Origin: Bradyrhizobium manausense
GTDB taxonomy: Bacteria > Pseudomonadota > Alphaproteobacteria > Rhizobiales > Xanthobacteraceae
DNA length: 64,000 nucleotides
Direction of reading: 5' to 3'
Assembly: GCF_018130615.1 (NCBI RefSeq)
Contig: NZ_JAFCKB010000020.1
Span: 1 to 64,000, forward strand
The translations under genes were made by a program, and so were the position numbers. The notes beneath the pieces were generated by a model. That model was not told the origin of the DNA. It worked only from the letters and a program-made list of their open reading frames with translations, and did not search any database. This document shows positions 46,758 through 55,260 of the stretch, piece by piece. Position 1 is the stretch's first letter. The number at the start of each line of letters is the position of its first letter.

Positions 46758-47180
46758 TCAGGCGGCCTTCTTTCGCGAGGCGGATGTCTTCTTCTTTGCA
46801 GTCTTCTTCGCTGCCTTCCTGGCCGCCTTCCTCTTCGCCGCCTTCTGCGCGATCAGATACGCCTCGACCTTCTTGGAAGAATGGCCGGCGGCAGCGACGG
46901 CGGCCTTCAGCCTGGCCGGCGTGATCTTGAACTTCTTCGACCAGTAGCGGACTTCATAGGCCTCGCCGAGCGCGATCCGGCTCTTGTCGGCAGCGCGGTG
47001 CTTCTGGAGCTTGATGTAGTCTTCGACCTTCGTTGCGGAATGGCCGACCTTCTTGACCGCATATTTCAGCTTGGCCGGCGTCACCTTGAATTTCTTCGAC
47101 CAGTAGGCGACTTCGTATCTCTCGGTGAGCGCAATCAGCTTGCGGTCCACTCCGCCCCGCTTGGTCTTGTCGTCGGCCAT
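46758..47180 (-). CDS. Tandem DUF3606-like protein with a histone-H1-like Lys/Ala tail
   Basis: A 140-residue, very basic protein. Two copies of a 45-residue unit are obvious: LTERYEVAYWSKKFKVTPAKL and LGEAYEVRYWSKKFKITPARL, each followed by K..V..GHS..KVE.Y. The unit resembles DUF3606. Residues 114-140 are a run of AAKRKAARKAAKKTAKKKTSAS, like the tails of bacterial histone-H1-type proteins. The combination suggests DNA binding. It stands alone with its own promoter region. Confidence 0.8.
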   Translation of the reverse strand: MADDKTKRGGVDRKLIALTERYEVAYWSKKFKVTPAKLKYAVKKVGHSATKVEDYIKLQKHRAADKSRIALGEAYEVRYWSKKFKITPARLKAAVAAAGHSSKKVEAYLIAQKAAKRKAARKAAKKTAKKKTSASRKKAA

Positions 47181-47457
47181 GCCTCTCTCCTGCCCTGGGA
47201 TCTGCGTGCGTCCAGTCTAGCATGCAATCCGATTTTGCAGCGCAAGATGACGCGCGCGGGAGGATTTGCGCGGCGCGGGGGTTTTGGCTCGATGGGTCAA
47301 ATGGTTGTGGTGCGTGACACCGGTGCAGGCCGGCGAGGCCGTTCTACTTTGCATGGGGTTGTTTTCGACCTTTTTTGCCACTCGCGCGTCCGTGACGGAA
47401 CCTAATCGCGGCTGGTGCGACTTATCCATGACACGGGAAAACACGTGCGAGGCAGTC

Positions 47458-47598
47458 ATGGCAGAGAAGCATACCGCCGATCCGGCAGAGATCATGCGGG
47501 CGACCGGTCATCCTGAGCTGGAATATGCCGCCGGCTGGACCATCGCTGGTCTCGTCACCATCGGCACCATCGTCGCCGCCTGGGTGTTCGCGATCTAG
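47458..47598 (+). CDS. 46-residue single-pass membrane protein
   Basis: The protein MAEKHTADPAEIMRATGHPE is followed by one hydrophobic helix (AAGWTIAGLVTIGTIVAAWVFAI). GAGG precedes ATG 47458. The stop overlaps the stop of the convergent histidine kinase gene within CTAG (47595-47598). I do not recognise a family; the short acidic/basic head plus C-terminal helix is typical of small subunits of membrane complexes. Confidence 0.55.
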   Translation: MAEKHTADPAEIMRATGHPELEYAAGWTIAGLVTIGTIVAAWVFAI

Positions 47599-49181
47599 GC
47601 GACCGGAAACTGCAGCTCGAAGGCGACGCCCTCCTCGGAGGACTTGAGCCTGATCGAGCCGCCATGGCTTGCCATCACCGCGCGCGCGATCGCGAGCCCC
47701 ATGCCGGTGCCGCCCTCGTCGCGCCGGGTCGTGAAGAACGCGTCAAAGATCCTGTCGCGATTCGGCGCCGAGATCGGCTCGCCGTCATTGCTCACCGTCA
47801 GCCGCAGGGTCGTCCGTTCGTCCACCGCCTCCAGCCTGATTGTCCGGGCCTTGTGCCCCATCGCGTTGTCGGCGAGGTGCGACAGCACCATCAGCGCCTT
47901 CTCGCCGGACATGCCGATTGCCCGGTCGAGGCTGCCGCTGGCCTCGATGGCGCTCGCCGGAAACCGGCCCCTGAGGTCGGCGATGACGGGCGCAAGCTCG
48001 GTGCGCTCGTTCTGCGGCAGGCTTTCGGCGCGGGCGAGCTCCCGCAGCCGCTGCGCCATCGCCTCCAGCCGCTTTGTGTCCGACAGGATGTTGGCGATGA
48101 AGGACCGCTGCTCCGATGGCGTCAGGCCTTCGGGCTTGCCCTGAAACGAATCCTGCAACAGCTCGGCCGCGCCCTTGATCGAGGTCAGCGGTGACTTCAG
48201 CTCATGGGTGAGGTGGGCCGAGAACGTCGCGATATAGTCCGATCGCCGCGCCAGCTGCTCGGCCATGCCGAGAAAGCTGTGCGAGAGCTGCGCGAACTCG
48301 CGTGTGCCGTAATGCCGGAGCGGCTGAAATGCCTCGCGGTCGCCGCGGCTGATTCTGGCGGCACGATTGATCAGCTCGCGCATCGGCAGCGTGATGGTGC
48401 GTGAGAATACCAGGCCAATCGCAATCGTGCCGAGGACCACCGCAAGCCCCGCCAGCACGAACTTGGCCCGCTCCTGGTAGAGATGGTCAAAGATGTTGCT
48501 CGGGGTCCGCGTGGTGTAGATCACGCCTGCGACGCGGTTGTCGACGATGACTGGCATCGCCGAGAACACGTGCACGCCAAGCCCGCGGCTGAAGGAATAG
48601 ATCGGTGGCGGCGGCTTGTCCGGCACGCGGTTGCGCAAGGTCGCGCGGTACTGCCCGTGCAGCGCGTCCGCGACTTCCTCGATATGGGCGAGCGATTGCC
48701 CGACCTCCTGCCGTCCGGCGATCACCACGCCCTGCGGATCGAGGATGCGAAAGCCGGCCAGCGTCACCTTCTGCGTTTCGCGGATGATCGGCGTCAGCTT
48801 TGCCCCGATCTCGACATAGGCCGCCTGCGCCGGCTGGGACGCAGGCAGCGCATCCGCGCGGCGGCGCAAGAGATCGTTGGCGGTGAGATCGAGTGCTGGG
48901 CGGATCGGCGTCACGGGGTCGCCGGGGTCAGGCAGCACGTTCGGCGGCACCTCGGCGCCGAGCGTCAGGCCGCTGTCGAGCCTTGCCGTGACCTCCTGCG
49001 CGTAGATCGTCGCCAGCACGCGGCTCTGGGCGATCAGCTCGGCCTGGGTCTGGCGGATCAGCTGGTTGTCGTAAAGGCGGAAGAAGAACAGGCCGACCAG
49101 CGGCAGCACCGCAACGGTGGCGAGCACCGCGAAGATTACAAGCCCCAGCGACGGCCGCCATTTGTCGGGCGCCGCGCTCAT
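47595..49181 (-). CDS. Sensor histidine kinase, CreC-like
   Basis: A 528-residue membrane kinase. Helix 1 is at about 12-35, a periplasmic sensor domain of about 210 residues follows, helix 2 is near 255-275, then HAMP. The phospho-acceptor box is FSAHLTHELKSPLTSIKG, the ATP-binding domain has DNAMGHKARTIRL, SNDGEPI and GGTGMGLAIARAVM. The start overlaps the response-regulator stop (ATGA at 49178-49181), so the two are a pair. The signal is unknown. Confidence 0.92.
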   Translation of the reverse strand: MSAAPDKWRPSLGLVIFAVLATVAVLPLVGLFFFRLYDNQLIRQTQAELIAQSRVLATIYAQEVTARLDSGLTLGAEVPPNVLPDPGDPVTPIRPALDLTANDLLRRRADALPASQPAQAAYVEIGAKLTPIIRETQKVTLAGFRILDPQGVVIAGRQEVGQSLAHIEEVADALHGQYRATLRNRVPDKPPPPIYSFSRGLGVHVFSAMPVIVDNRVAGVIYTTRTPSNIFDHLYQERAKFVLAGLAVVLGTIAIGLVFSRTITLPMRELINRAARISRGDREAFQPLRHYGTREFAQLSHSFLGMAEQLARRSDYIATFSAHLTHELKSPLTSIKGAAELLQDSFQGKPEGLTPSEQRSFIANILSDTKRLEAMAQRLRELARAESLPQNERTELAPVIADLRGRFPASAIEASGSLDRAIGMSGEKALMVLSHLADNAMGHKARTIRLEAVDERTTLRLTVSNDGEPISAPNRDRIFDAFFTTRRDEGGTGMGLAIARAVMASHGGSIRLKSSEEGVAFELQFPVA

Positions 49182-49882
49182 GCCTCTTTCTCGCAGCGGC
49201 CGAGCTTGAAGCCGACGCCGTGGATGGTCTCGATCACGTTGTCGCAAGCGAGCGCCGCGAGCTTGGCGCGGATGTTGCGGATGTGGCTGTCGATGGTGCG
49301 GTCGGAGACCTGGATATTGAGCTGATAGGCCGCCCGCATCAGCTGCTCTCGGTTGAACATCGAGGTTGGCCGGGCCAGAAACGCGAGCAGGATGCCGAAC
49401 TCGATCGCGGTCAGCTTCAGCGGCGTGCCGGCAAAGGTTGCGACGTGCTGCTCGGGATCGATCAGCAGGGCGCCTTGCGATAGTGCGGCCGGTCCGGCCT
49501 TGGCCTCGCCGTTGCGCGGGCTGAGGCGGCGCAGGATCACATTGACCCGCGCCACCAGCTCGCGCGGGCTGAACGGTTTGGTGACGTAGTCGTCGCCGCC
49601 GATCTCGAGGCCGAGGATGCGGTCGATCTCCTCATCGCGCGCCGACAGGAACAGGATCGGGACATCGGAGCCCTTGCGGATCTCGCGGCAGACGTCGAGG
49701 CCGTCGAACTCGGGCATGCCGATGTCGAGCACGATCAGGTCGGGCTTGTCGGCGGCAAAGCGGGTCAGCGCCTCCTTGCCGTCGCGCGCCTCGATCACAT
49801 CCATGCCGGCCTTCTTCAGGGCGACGCGGATGACTTCGCGGATGTGGCCCTCGTCGTCGACAATGAGAATGCGGTGCGCCAA
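49178..49882 (-). CDS. OmpR/CreB-like response regulator
   Basis: A 234-residue regulator: receiver domain at residues 1-115 with phospho-acceptor Asp53 (IVLDIGMPEFDG), Lys in YVTKPFSPREL, then a winged-helix output domain (KLTAIEFGILLAFLARPTSMFNREQLM, RTIDSHIRNIRAKL, IHGVGFKLG). It is the first gene of the pair with the kinase and lies 13 bp downstream of the DUF4173 membrane protein gene, suggesting a three-gene operon. Confidence 0.94.
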   Translation of the reverse strand: MAHRILIVDDEGHIREVIRVALKKAGMDVIEARDGKEALTRFAADKPDLIVLDIGMPEFDGLDVCREIRKGSDVPILFLSARDEEIDRILGLEIGGDDYVTKPFSPRELVARVNVILRRLSPRNGEAKAGPAALSQGALLIDPEQHVATFAGTPLKLTAIEFGILLAFLARPTSMFNREQLMRAAYQLNIQVSDRTIDSHIRNIRAKLAALACDNVIETIHGVGFKLGRCEKEA

Positions 49883-49895
49883 GGAAACTCTCCGC

Positions 49896-51395
49896 TCACC
49901 CGGCCGGCTTGCGGCCGGACTGGCCTCTCGCCTCGGCCTCCAGCCTGCGCTGCAGCCGCCAGCTCCGAAAGCCCCAGGTTCGCCAAGCCATGTCCATGCG
50001 CTGAGTTTCTACAAGGCGATCGTGGCATCCAACAAGGGTGCTGTCGGCGCGAATCTGCATCATCCTCTCGATCGCAGGCAGGGCCTGCGGTCCGATCTGC
50101 GCGAGATAGCGAGTATCGATCGGCATGCCTCTGCCCGAAACCTCCCGGCTGTGGACGACATTATAGTCGGCGATAAATGCGTCGAAGTTCACCAGCGAGC
50201 AGCCATACAGCACGATCGTTAACGCGATTAGATTGGCGCTGACCAGCCACCGGTTGGACCGGTTGAGCACGATCCGGGCGACGATCAGGACCAGCCCCAG
50301 CGCGACCAGCCCCATCCAGATGAAGGCAGCGATGCGCCAATAGGTCAGCATATAGATATCGACATAGAGATCGAGCCGGAGGATGGAGGACGCGACCAGC
50401 AGGACGTTCTGGCCCACCCAGATGTAGACCAGCGGACGGATTATCGTCGATTTCTCAGCCGGCCCGCCCGGACGCATCGCAACCAGCACGAAAGCGGCGG
50501 CGAGCAGGGCGGTTGCGATCAGCGGATAGGCGCCGCGATGGGCGTAGGCAGCATAGGTCATGTCGGCAGGTAGCGTCAGATGGCCCCAGAGATAGAGGCC
50601 GTCGAGAATGGACTGTGTCGCGAACAGGAGGTTGAACAGGATCAGCGAACGCAAAATCGTCGATGGTCCCAGAAACTCGGCCGAGACGAGCGGCGGAAGC
50701 GGCGGCGGCGCGGGGACATCGTCGACGGCCGCCGTTACGATCGTCCTGCGCCGCCAGCGCACGTGGATGAACGGCCAGACCAGTGCCAGCATCACAGTCC
50801 AGAACAGCACGCGCGGGATGCTGATATAGTCGATGATGACCATCGGATTGAGCAGGGACATCCAATGCTCGATCACGGGATTGGCCACGGCGAACAGGGC
50901 AACAAAGACTGTGCCCAGCGCCGCCGGCAGCAGCCAGAGTGCGACGCCGCGGGTGAACGCCGACATGTTGAAGATCTGGAGTGCGTCGGGGAAGAACCTG
51001 AAGGGACCCAACAGGACGAAGTTGCGCAACGCCCGGAGGCGGTCCACGAGGCCGGTCGTCTCAGGATTGGTCGCGAGCAGCAGGGCCATCAGCAGCGCGG
51101 TGATCAGGATCAGAAACGACAGCGGATTGAGCTCTTCGATAGCTGGCGCCAGGCCTGCGACGAGAATGGCTGCGCCGATCACGGCGCGGCGCCGGTTTAA
51201 GGTCGTATGATTGAAGAGCACGGACACGCAAGACGTCACGATCGCGAAGAGTGAAAGCGACAGCCCGATCCGCTCACCATAGAACAACCAGTCGGCGAGC
51301 GCGGCCAGCACCAGCGCGAGGCCGACCTTGGCCGGAATCGAGGAGTACCTGGTCGGCCGGATGTCCGCTGCGATCGTCGTAGCAAGGCTCGTCAT
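49896..51395 (-). CDS. DUF4173 polytopic membrane protein
   Basis: A 499-residue protein with about ten to twelve membrane helices. Typical segments are LGLALVLAALADWLFYG, the loop LVDRLRALRNFVLLGPFRFFPDAL, and ATQSILDGLYLWGHLTLPADMTYAAYAHRGAYPLIATALLAAAFVL, which resemble DUF4173/DUF4153 proteins. A soluble C-terminal tail of about 90 residues has SREVSGRGMPIDTRYLAQIG. It is first in the operon with the CreBC-like system, so it may be its sensor partner or target. ATG 51395 is used; the frame is open far upstream but codes nothing plausible. Confidence 0.82.
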   Translation of the reverse strand: MTSLATTIAADIRPTRYSSIPAKVGLALVLAALADWLFYGERIGLSLSLFAIVTSCVSVLFNHTTLNRRRAVIGAAILVAGLAPAIEELNPLSFLILITALLMALLLATNPETTGLVDRLRALRNFVLLGPFRFFPDALQIFNMSAFTRGVALWLLPAALGTVFVALFAVANPVIEHWMSLLNPMVIIDYISIPRVLFWTVMLALVWPFIHVRWRRRTIVTAAVDDVPAPPPLPPLVSAEFLGPSTILRSLILFNLLFATQSILDGLYLWGHLTLPADMTYAAYAHRGAYPLIATALLAAAFVLVAMRPGGPAEKSTIIRPLVYIWVGQNVLLVASSILRLDLYVDIYMLTYWRIAAFIWMGLVALGLVLIVARIVLNRSNRWLVSANLIALTIVLYGCSLVNFDAFIADYNVVHSREVSGRGMPIDTRYLAQIGPQALPAIERMMQIRADSTLVGCHDRLVETQRMDMAWRTWGFRSWRLQRRLEAEARGQSGRKPAG

Positions 51396-51584
51396 GTGCA
51401 GGTGACCTTTCGTGATGGGTAGCGTCACGAACTTTGGACGGCTCTTGCGCAGAAGCCGGGGCCTTCGTCTGCACGGTTTCAGGAGTCTTTTGCAGTTTTC
51501 GTGCAGGCGCGATTTTGCCTCTCGCCCAGCGCAAATCGCCTTGATAGGTGCGAGGCATTCGCCACTCCTCGCACTTGATGCATC

Positions 51585-52937
51585 ATGCAATTCCTCCGTC
51601 GTATCGGCCTTCTCCTGCTCTGGCCTGCCGCACCTCTCGTTGCATTCGCCGCTGCAAACAAGAACGATCCCTATCTGGTCCCGTTGCGCGGCGCCGGAAA
51701 CCTCGCGCTTGTCGCCGCAAGCCTCCTGCTCGTCGCCGTCCTGCTGCGTCGCGGGCGTTGGCGCAGCATCGCCGGCAAGCTGCTCGTGATGCTCTGGTGC
51801 CTCCCGCCGGTGTTGATGGCGGTGGCGCATCTCAGCTTCGAGCTGCGCAAGCACGATGTGCTTAGCGCCAGCGTGACTGAGGCGCGTCAGCTTGGCCCAC
51901 ATTTCATGGTGGGCTATTCGTCGTTCTCGGAGGTCGCGCGTCTGGCCGAACAAGGATTGATCGGCGGCGTCTACGTCACTCGGCACAATATCCGCGGCCG
52001 GACGATCGATGTGTTGCGCGCCGAGATTGCGGCGCTTCAGGAGAAGCGACGCGCCGCCGGCCTGCCGCCGCTCATCGTCGCCGCGGATCAGGAGGGGGGA
52101 ATCGTCGGGCACCTCGCGCCGCCGCTGACAAAAGTGCCGGCGCTGGCGACGCTCGCCGGGCTTCCTCCGGATGAGCAGCAATCCAAGGCGGCGGAGTTCG
52201 GCCGCATCCATGGCCGCGAGCTCGCCGGCCTGGGCGTCAATCTCAATCTCGCGCCGGTGCTCGATCTCAAACCGCCGCAGCGACGCAACCGCCTCGACTT
52301 CCACACGCTGATCGGCCAACGCGCGATTGCCACCGATCCCGCTGTCGTCAGTACCATCGCCTCGGCTTACGTGCAGGGGCTGGAGGAGTCAGGCGTTGGC
52401 GCGACGCTCAAGCATTTTCCAGGCATCGGCCGCGTGCGCACCGACACGCATCATTTCAGCGCCAGCCTCAATACGCCGATCAGGGAGCTGGAAACCACCG
52501 ACTGGCTGCCGTTTCGCGAAATTCTGTCGCACTCGCACAGCGCTCTCATGGTCGGCCATATCACGCTGACCGCGGTCGATCCCGACCGCGCCGCTTCGCA
52601 TTCGAAGCGCGTCGTCGGTGGTATCATCCGCGACAAATGGGGTTATCAGGGCCTGGTGATGACCGACGATCTGGTGATGGGCGCGATCTATCAGCACGAT
52701 GTCTGCAAGGCCGTGGTGGAATCCATCAATGCCGGCGTCGATCTGCTGCTCGTTGCTTATGACGGTGCGCAATTCTACCGGATCTTTGGATGCGCGCTCG
52801 ATGGAGCACGGCAGGGCAAGCTCGACGCAGCCATGCTGCGTGCGAGCGCGATGCGGCGGGGCAAGCCTGTGTCAACGGAGCAGGCGCGGGCCGCCTCGCA
52901 CGCCATCAGCCTGGCCGACCAGCCTTTTGCGAACTGA
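51585..52937 (+). CDS. Glycoside hydrolase family 3, NagZ-like, membrane-anchored
   Basis: A 450-residue protein. Two N-terminal hydrophobic segments (residues 6-24 and 38-54, plus one near 66-80) should anchor it in the inner membrane. The GH3 barrel shows VAADQEGGIVGHL, GLGVNLNLAPVLDL, the NagZ-type KHFPGIG..RTDTHH loop that supplies the His acid/base, and GLVMTDDLVMGAI, where the Asp is the nucleophile. The likely activity is beta-N-acetylhexosaminidase on peptidoglycan fragments. The membrane anchor is unlike typical cytosolic NagZ. It is divergent from the DUF4173 gene. Confidence 0.87.
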   Translation: MQFLRRIGLLLLWPAAPLVAFAAANKNDPYLVPLRGAGNLALVAASLLLVAVLLRRGRWRSIAGKLLVMLWCLPPVLMAVAHLSFELRKHDVLSASVTEARQLGPHFMVGYSSFSEVARLAEQGLIGGVYVTRHNIRGRTIDVLRAEIAALQEKRRAAGLPPLIVAADQEGGIVGHLAPPLTKVPALATLAGLPPDEQQSKAAEFGRIHGRELAGLGVNLNLAPVLDLKPPQRRNRLDFHTLIGQRAIATDPAVVSTIASAYVQGLEESGVGATLKHFPGIGRVRTDTHHFSASLNTPIRELETTDWLPFREILSHSHSALMVGHITLTAVDPDRAASHSKRVVGGIIRDKWGYQGLVMTDDLVMGAIYQHDVCKAVVESINAGVDLLLVAYDGAQFYRIFGCALDGARQGKLDAAMLRASAMRRGKPVSTEQARAASHAISLADQPFAN

Positions 52938-52981
52938 CGCTCGCTGCGAACTAGCGTTTCTGATTGAGACGTGTTGCGATG

Positions 52982-54436
52982 CTAAGGCGTGATCGCTCCG
53001 CGGCTGACGGCGCGCGGGGCGGTCAGCTCCTTCCAGGTGGAATTGGCGACGTGCACCGGTGAGAAGGCCGGCCGCTCGACATAATGTCCGTCGCCCGCCT
53101 CGGCGCGCAGATCGCCTTCCCTCCAGACGATACGGCCGCGCGAGAGCGTTGCTGCGGACCCGCCGGTGCAGGCAAAACCCTCGAACACATTGTAGTCGAT
53201 CCGGCTCATTTGCCGTTTTGCGCTTATGGTTTTGCTCGCGTTGGGATCCCACACCACGAGATCGGCGTCGGAGCCGGCGGCGACCGCGCCCTTGCGCGGA
53301 TAGATGTTGAGGATGCGGGCGATGTTTGCCGAAGTCACCGCGACGAACTCTTCCTTGGTCAGCCTCCCCGTGGCGACGCCTGCGGTCCATAGCAGCGCCA
53401 GGCGATCCTCCAGCCCGCCGGTGCCGTTCGGGATCTTTCTGAAGTCACCGAGCCCGAACCGCTTCTGCTCGGTGGTGAAGGCGCAATGGTCGGTCGCGAC
53501 CACTTGCAGCGAGCCGGCTTGCAGGCCCGCCCACAGGCTGTCCTGATGCGTCTTGTCGCGGAATGGCGGCGACATCACGCGTTGCGCGGAATGATTCCAG
53601 TCCTTGTTCTGATATTCGCCGGCGTCGAGCAGCAGATGCTGGATCAGCGGCTCGCCATAAACGCGTTTTCCCGCGGCGCGTGCGCGAGCGATCGCCTCGT
53701 GCGCCTCGCGGCAGCTGGTGTGTACGATGTAGACCGGCGTACCCGTCATGTCGGCGATCATGATGGCGCGATTGGTGGCTTCGCCCTCGACTTCCGGCGG
53801 TCGTGAATAAGCGTGGCCTTCGGGCCCGGTGACGCCGCGCGCGATCAGCGCCTCCTGCATCAAAGCGACGACGTCGCCATTTTCCGCATGCACCACCGGC
53901 ATCGCGCCGAGATGGGCGCAGCGCGCAAAGGAGTTGTAGAGCTCGTCGTCGTTCACCATCAGCGCGCCCTTGTAGGCCATGAAGTGCTTGAAGGTGTTGA
54001 TGCCGTAGGTTTTGACCACGGTCTCCATCTCGTCATAGATCTGCTTCGACCACGACGTCACCGCCATGTGGAAGCCGTAGTCGGTCGCCGCCTTCTCGGA
54101 TCTGTGCCGCCATTCCTGATAGGCCGCGAGCATCGACTGGCCGGGATCGGGCAGGCAGAAATCCACCACCATGGTGGTGCCGCCGCTCAGCGCCGCCTTG
54201 GTGCCGGATTCGAAATCGTCGGCGGTGACGGTGCCCATGAACGGCATTTCGAGATGGGTGTGCGGATCGATGCCGCCTGGAATGACATAGGCGCCGCCGG
54301 CGTCGATGATCTCCGCTCCCGTGGGCGCAGCGATCGCTGCGCCGATCGCGACGATGGTTTCGCTTTCGATCAACACGTCTGCACGGCGCGAATGATCATG
54401 ATTGACGATGGTGCCGCCGCGGATGAGGAGGGACAT
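52982..54436 (-). CDS. hydA: Dihydropyrimidinase / D-hydantoinase
   Basis: A 484-residue cyclic amidohydrolase. Metal ligands are visible in order: DPHTHLEMP, FKHFMAYKG (the carboxylated Lys), VHAENGD, YIVHTSC and VATDHCAF. The C-terminal NIARILNIYPRKGAVAAGSDADLVVWDP is typical. It opens dihydropyrimidines or 5-substituted hydantoins in reductive pyrimidine breakdown. No other pydABC gene is near, and the TetR gene 78 bp upstream on the same strand is more likely linked to the pspA-like genes. Confidence 0.94.
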   Translation of the reverse strand: MSLLIRGGTIVNHDHSRRADVLIESETIVAIGAAIAAPTGAEIIDAGGAYVIPGGIDPHTHLEMPFMGTVTADDFESGTKAALSGGTTMVVDFCLPDPGQSMLAAYQEWRHRSEKAATDYGFHMAVTSWSKQIYDEMETVVKTYGINTFKHFMAYKGALMVNDDELYNSFARCAHLGAMPVVHAENGDVVALMQEALIARGVTGPEGHAYSRPPEVEGEATNRAIMIADMTGTPVYIVHTSCREAHEAIARARAAGKRVYGEPLIQHLLLDAGEYQNKDWNHSAQRVMSPPFRDKTHQDSLWAGLQAGSLQVVATDHCAFTTEQKRFGLGDFRKIPNGTGGLEDRLALLWTAGVATGRLTKEEFVAVTSANIARILNIYPRKGAVAAGSDADLVVWDPNASKTISAKRQMSRIDYNVFEGFACTGGSAATLSRGRIVWREGDLRAEAGDGHYVERPAFSPVHVANSTWKELTAPRAVSRGAITP

Positions 54437-54514
54437 GGGAGCTCCGAGGGAGAGGGGAGAGGATCGTGCGCGGCGAAAGCTAAGCGCCCCGGTCGCGATG
54501 TGACAGGCGAAATT

Positions 54515-55159
54515 TTAGTCAGCCGCCGTTCGTGGCGCGCTCTTGGCCGCTAGGGCCGCCCGCGCGATCAATCCGTCGATCATCGCACGTACGAGGCCCG
54601 CGATCTCCTTGCGCAGCGCCGGCAGCGGCACGGCGACAAGTTTCTGCTCAAGCCCGAGCGCGACCATGCCGTGCACCGCTGAAAACAGGCTGCGCGCGGT
54701 GATGCCGAGCTCCTCCGCACCTCGTTCTGGAAACAGTGCGGCAAGCGGCACGTAGATGTGCCTGAACAGCTGCATCTGGTCCTCGATCGACCAGTCGGGG
54801 ACGATCTTGTCGGCCTCCATGCGATGTTCGAACAGCGCACGCCAGAGCTGAAGATTTTCCGCGGCGAAATCGCAATAGGCAATCGCAATGCGGACCAGGG
54901 TCTCCTGCGGCGAGTGGGGGCCGGTGCTTTCCGCCGCACTCAGCGCTGCATCGAGCCGGAGCAGCGTGCGCGAGCCGACACGCAGGATCAGCTCGTCCAC
55001 GTCGGCGACGAGATTATAGACAGCGCCATTCGCGCAACCGATCTCGCGGGCGAGATCGCGGGTCTTCAGGCCCGTCAATCCGCGGTTGGCGATCATCCGC
55101 TCGGCGGCCAGGATCAGGTCGCTGCGAAGTTTCTCTCGACGTTCCAAGGCTTTAGTCAT
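54515..55159 (-). CDS. TetR-family transcriptional regulator
   Basis: A 214-residue repressor-type protein. The helix-turn-helix is at about residues 15-60 (LILAAERMIANRGLTGLKTRDLAREIGCANGAVYNLVADVDELIL), followed by a TetR C-terminal ligand domain of the WHG type. It is divergent from the pspA-like gene, and the 100-bp gap holds three palindromes with TGAGC arms. This supports repression of both itself and the pspA-yiaA-GNAT-membrane protein operon. The ligand is unknown. Confidence 0.9.
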   Translation of the reverse strand: MTKALERREKLRSDLILAAERMIANRGLTGLKTRDLAREIGCANGAVYNLVADVDELILRVGSRTLLRLDAALSAAESTGPHSPQETLVRIAIAYCDFAAENLQLWRALFEHRMEADKIVPDWSIEDQMQLFRHIYVPLAALFPERGAEELGITARSLFSAVHGMVALGLEQKLVAVPLPALRKEIAGLVRAMIDGLIARAALAAKSAPRTAAD

Positions 55160-55175
55160 TTGTTAACCAAAATCG

Positions 55176-55244
55176 TGAGCGTCGCTCAAATTGTTCTTGA
55201 GCGACGCTCAAGATGTGCTACAAAGCATCTGTGAGCAATGCTCA
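55176..55244. promoter_or_regulatory. Three TGAGC palindromes, candidate TetR operators
   Basis: Sites: TGAGCGTCGCTCA (55176-55188), TTGAGCGACGCTCAA (55197-55211) and TGAGCAATGCTCA (55232-55244). Centres are 22 and 34 bp apart. They fill the divergent gap between the TetR gene (start 55159) and the pspA-like gene (start 55261). Confidence 0.75.
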
Positions 55245-55260
55245 TAACAGGGAGCCGCCA

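Noticed and set aside
51396-52319. N-terminal extension of the DUF4173 protein by about 308 codons
   Set aside because: The extension is antisense to the GH3 gene and is charged and low in hydrophobic residues; ATG 51395 starts the membrane protein.
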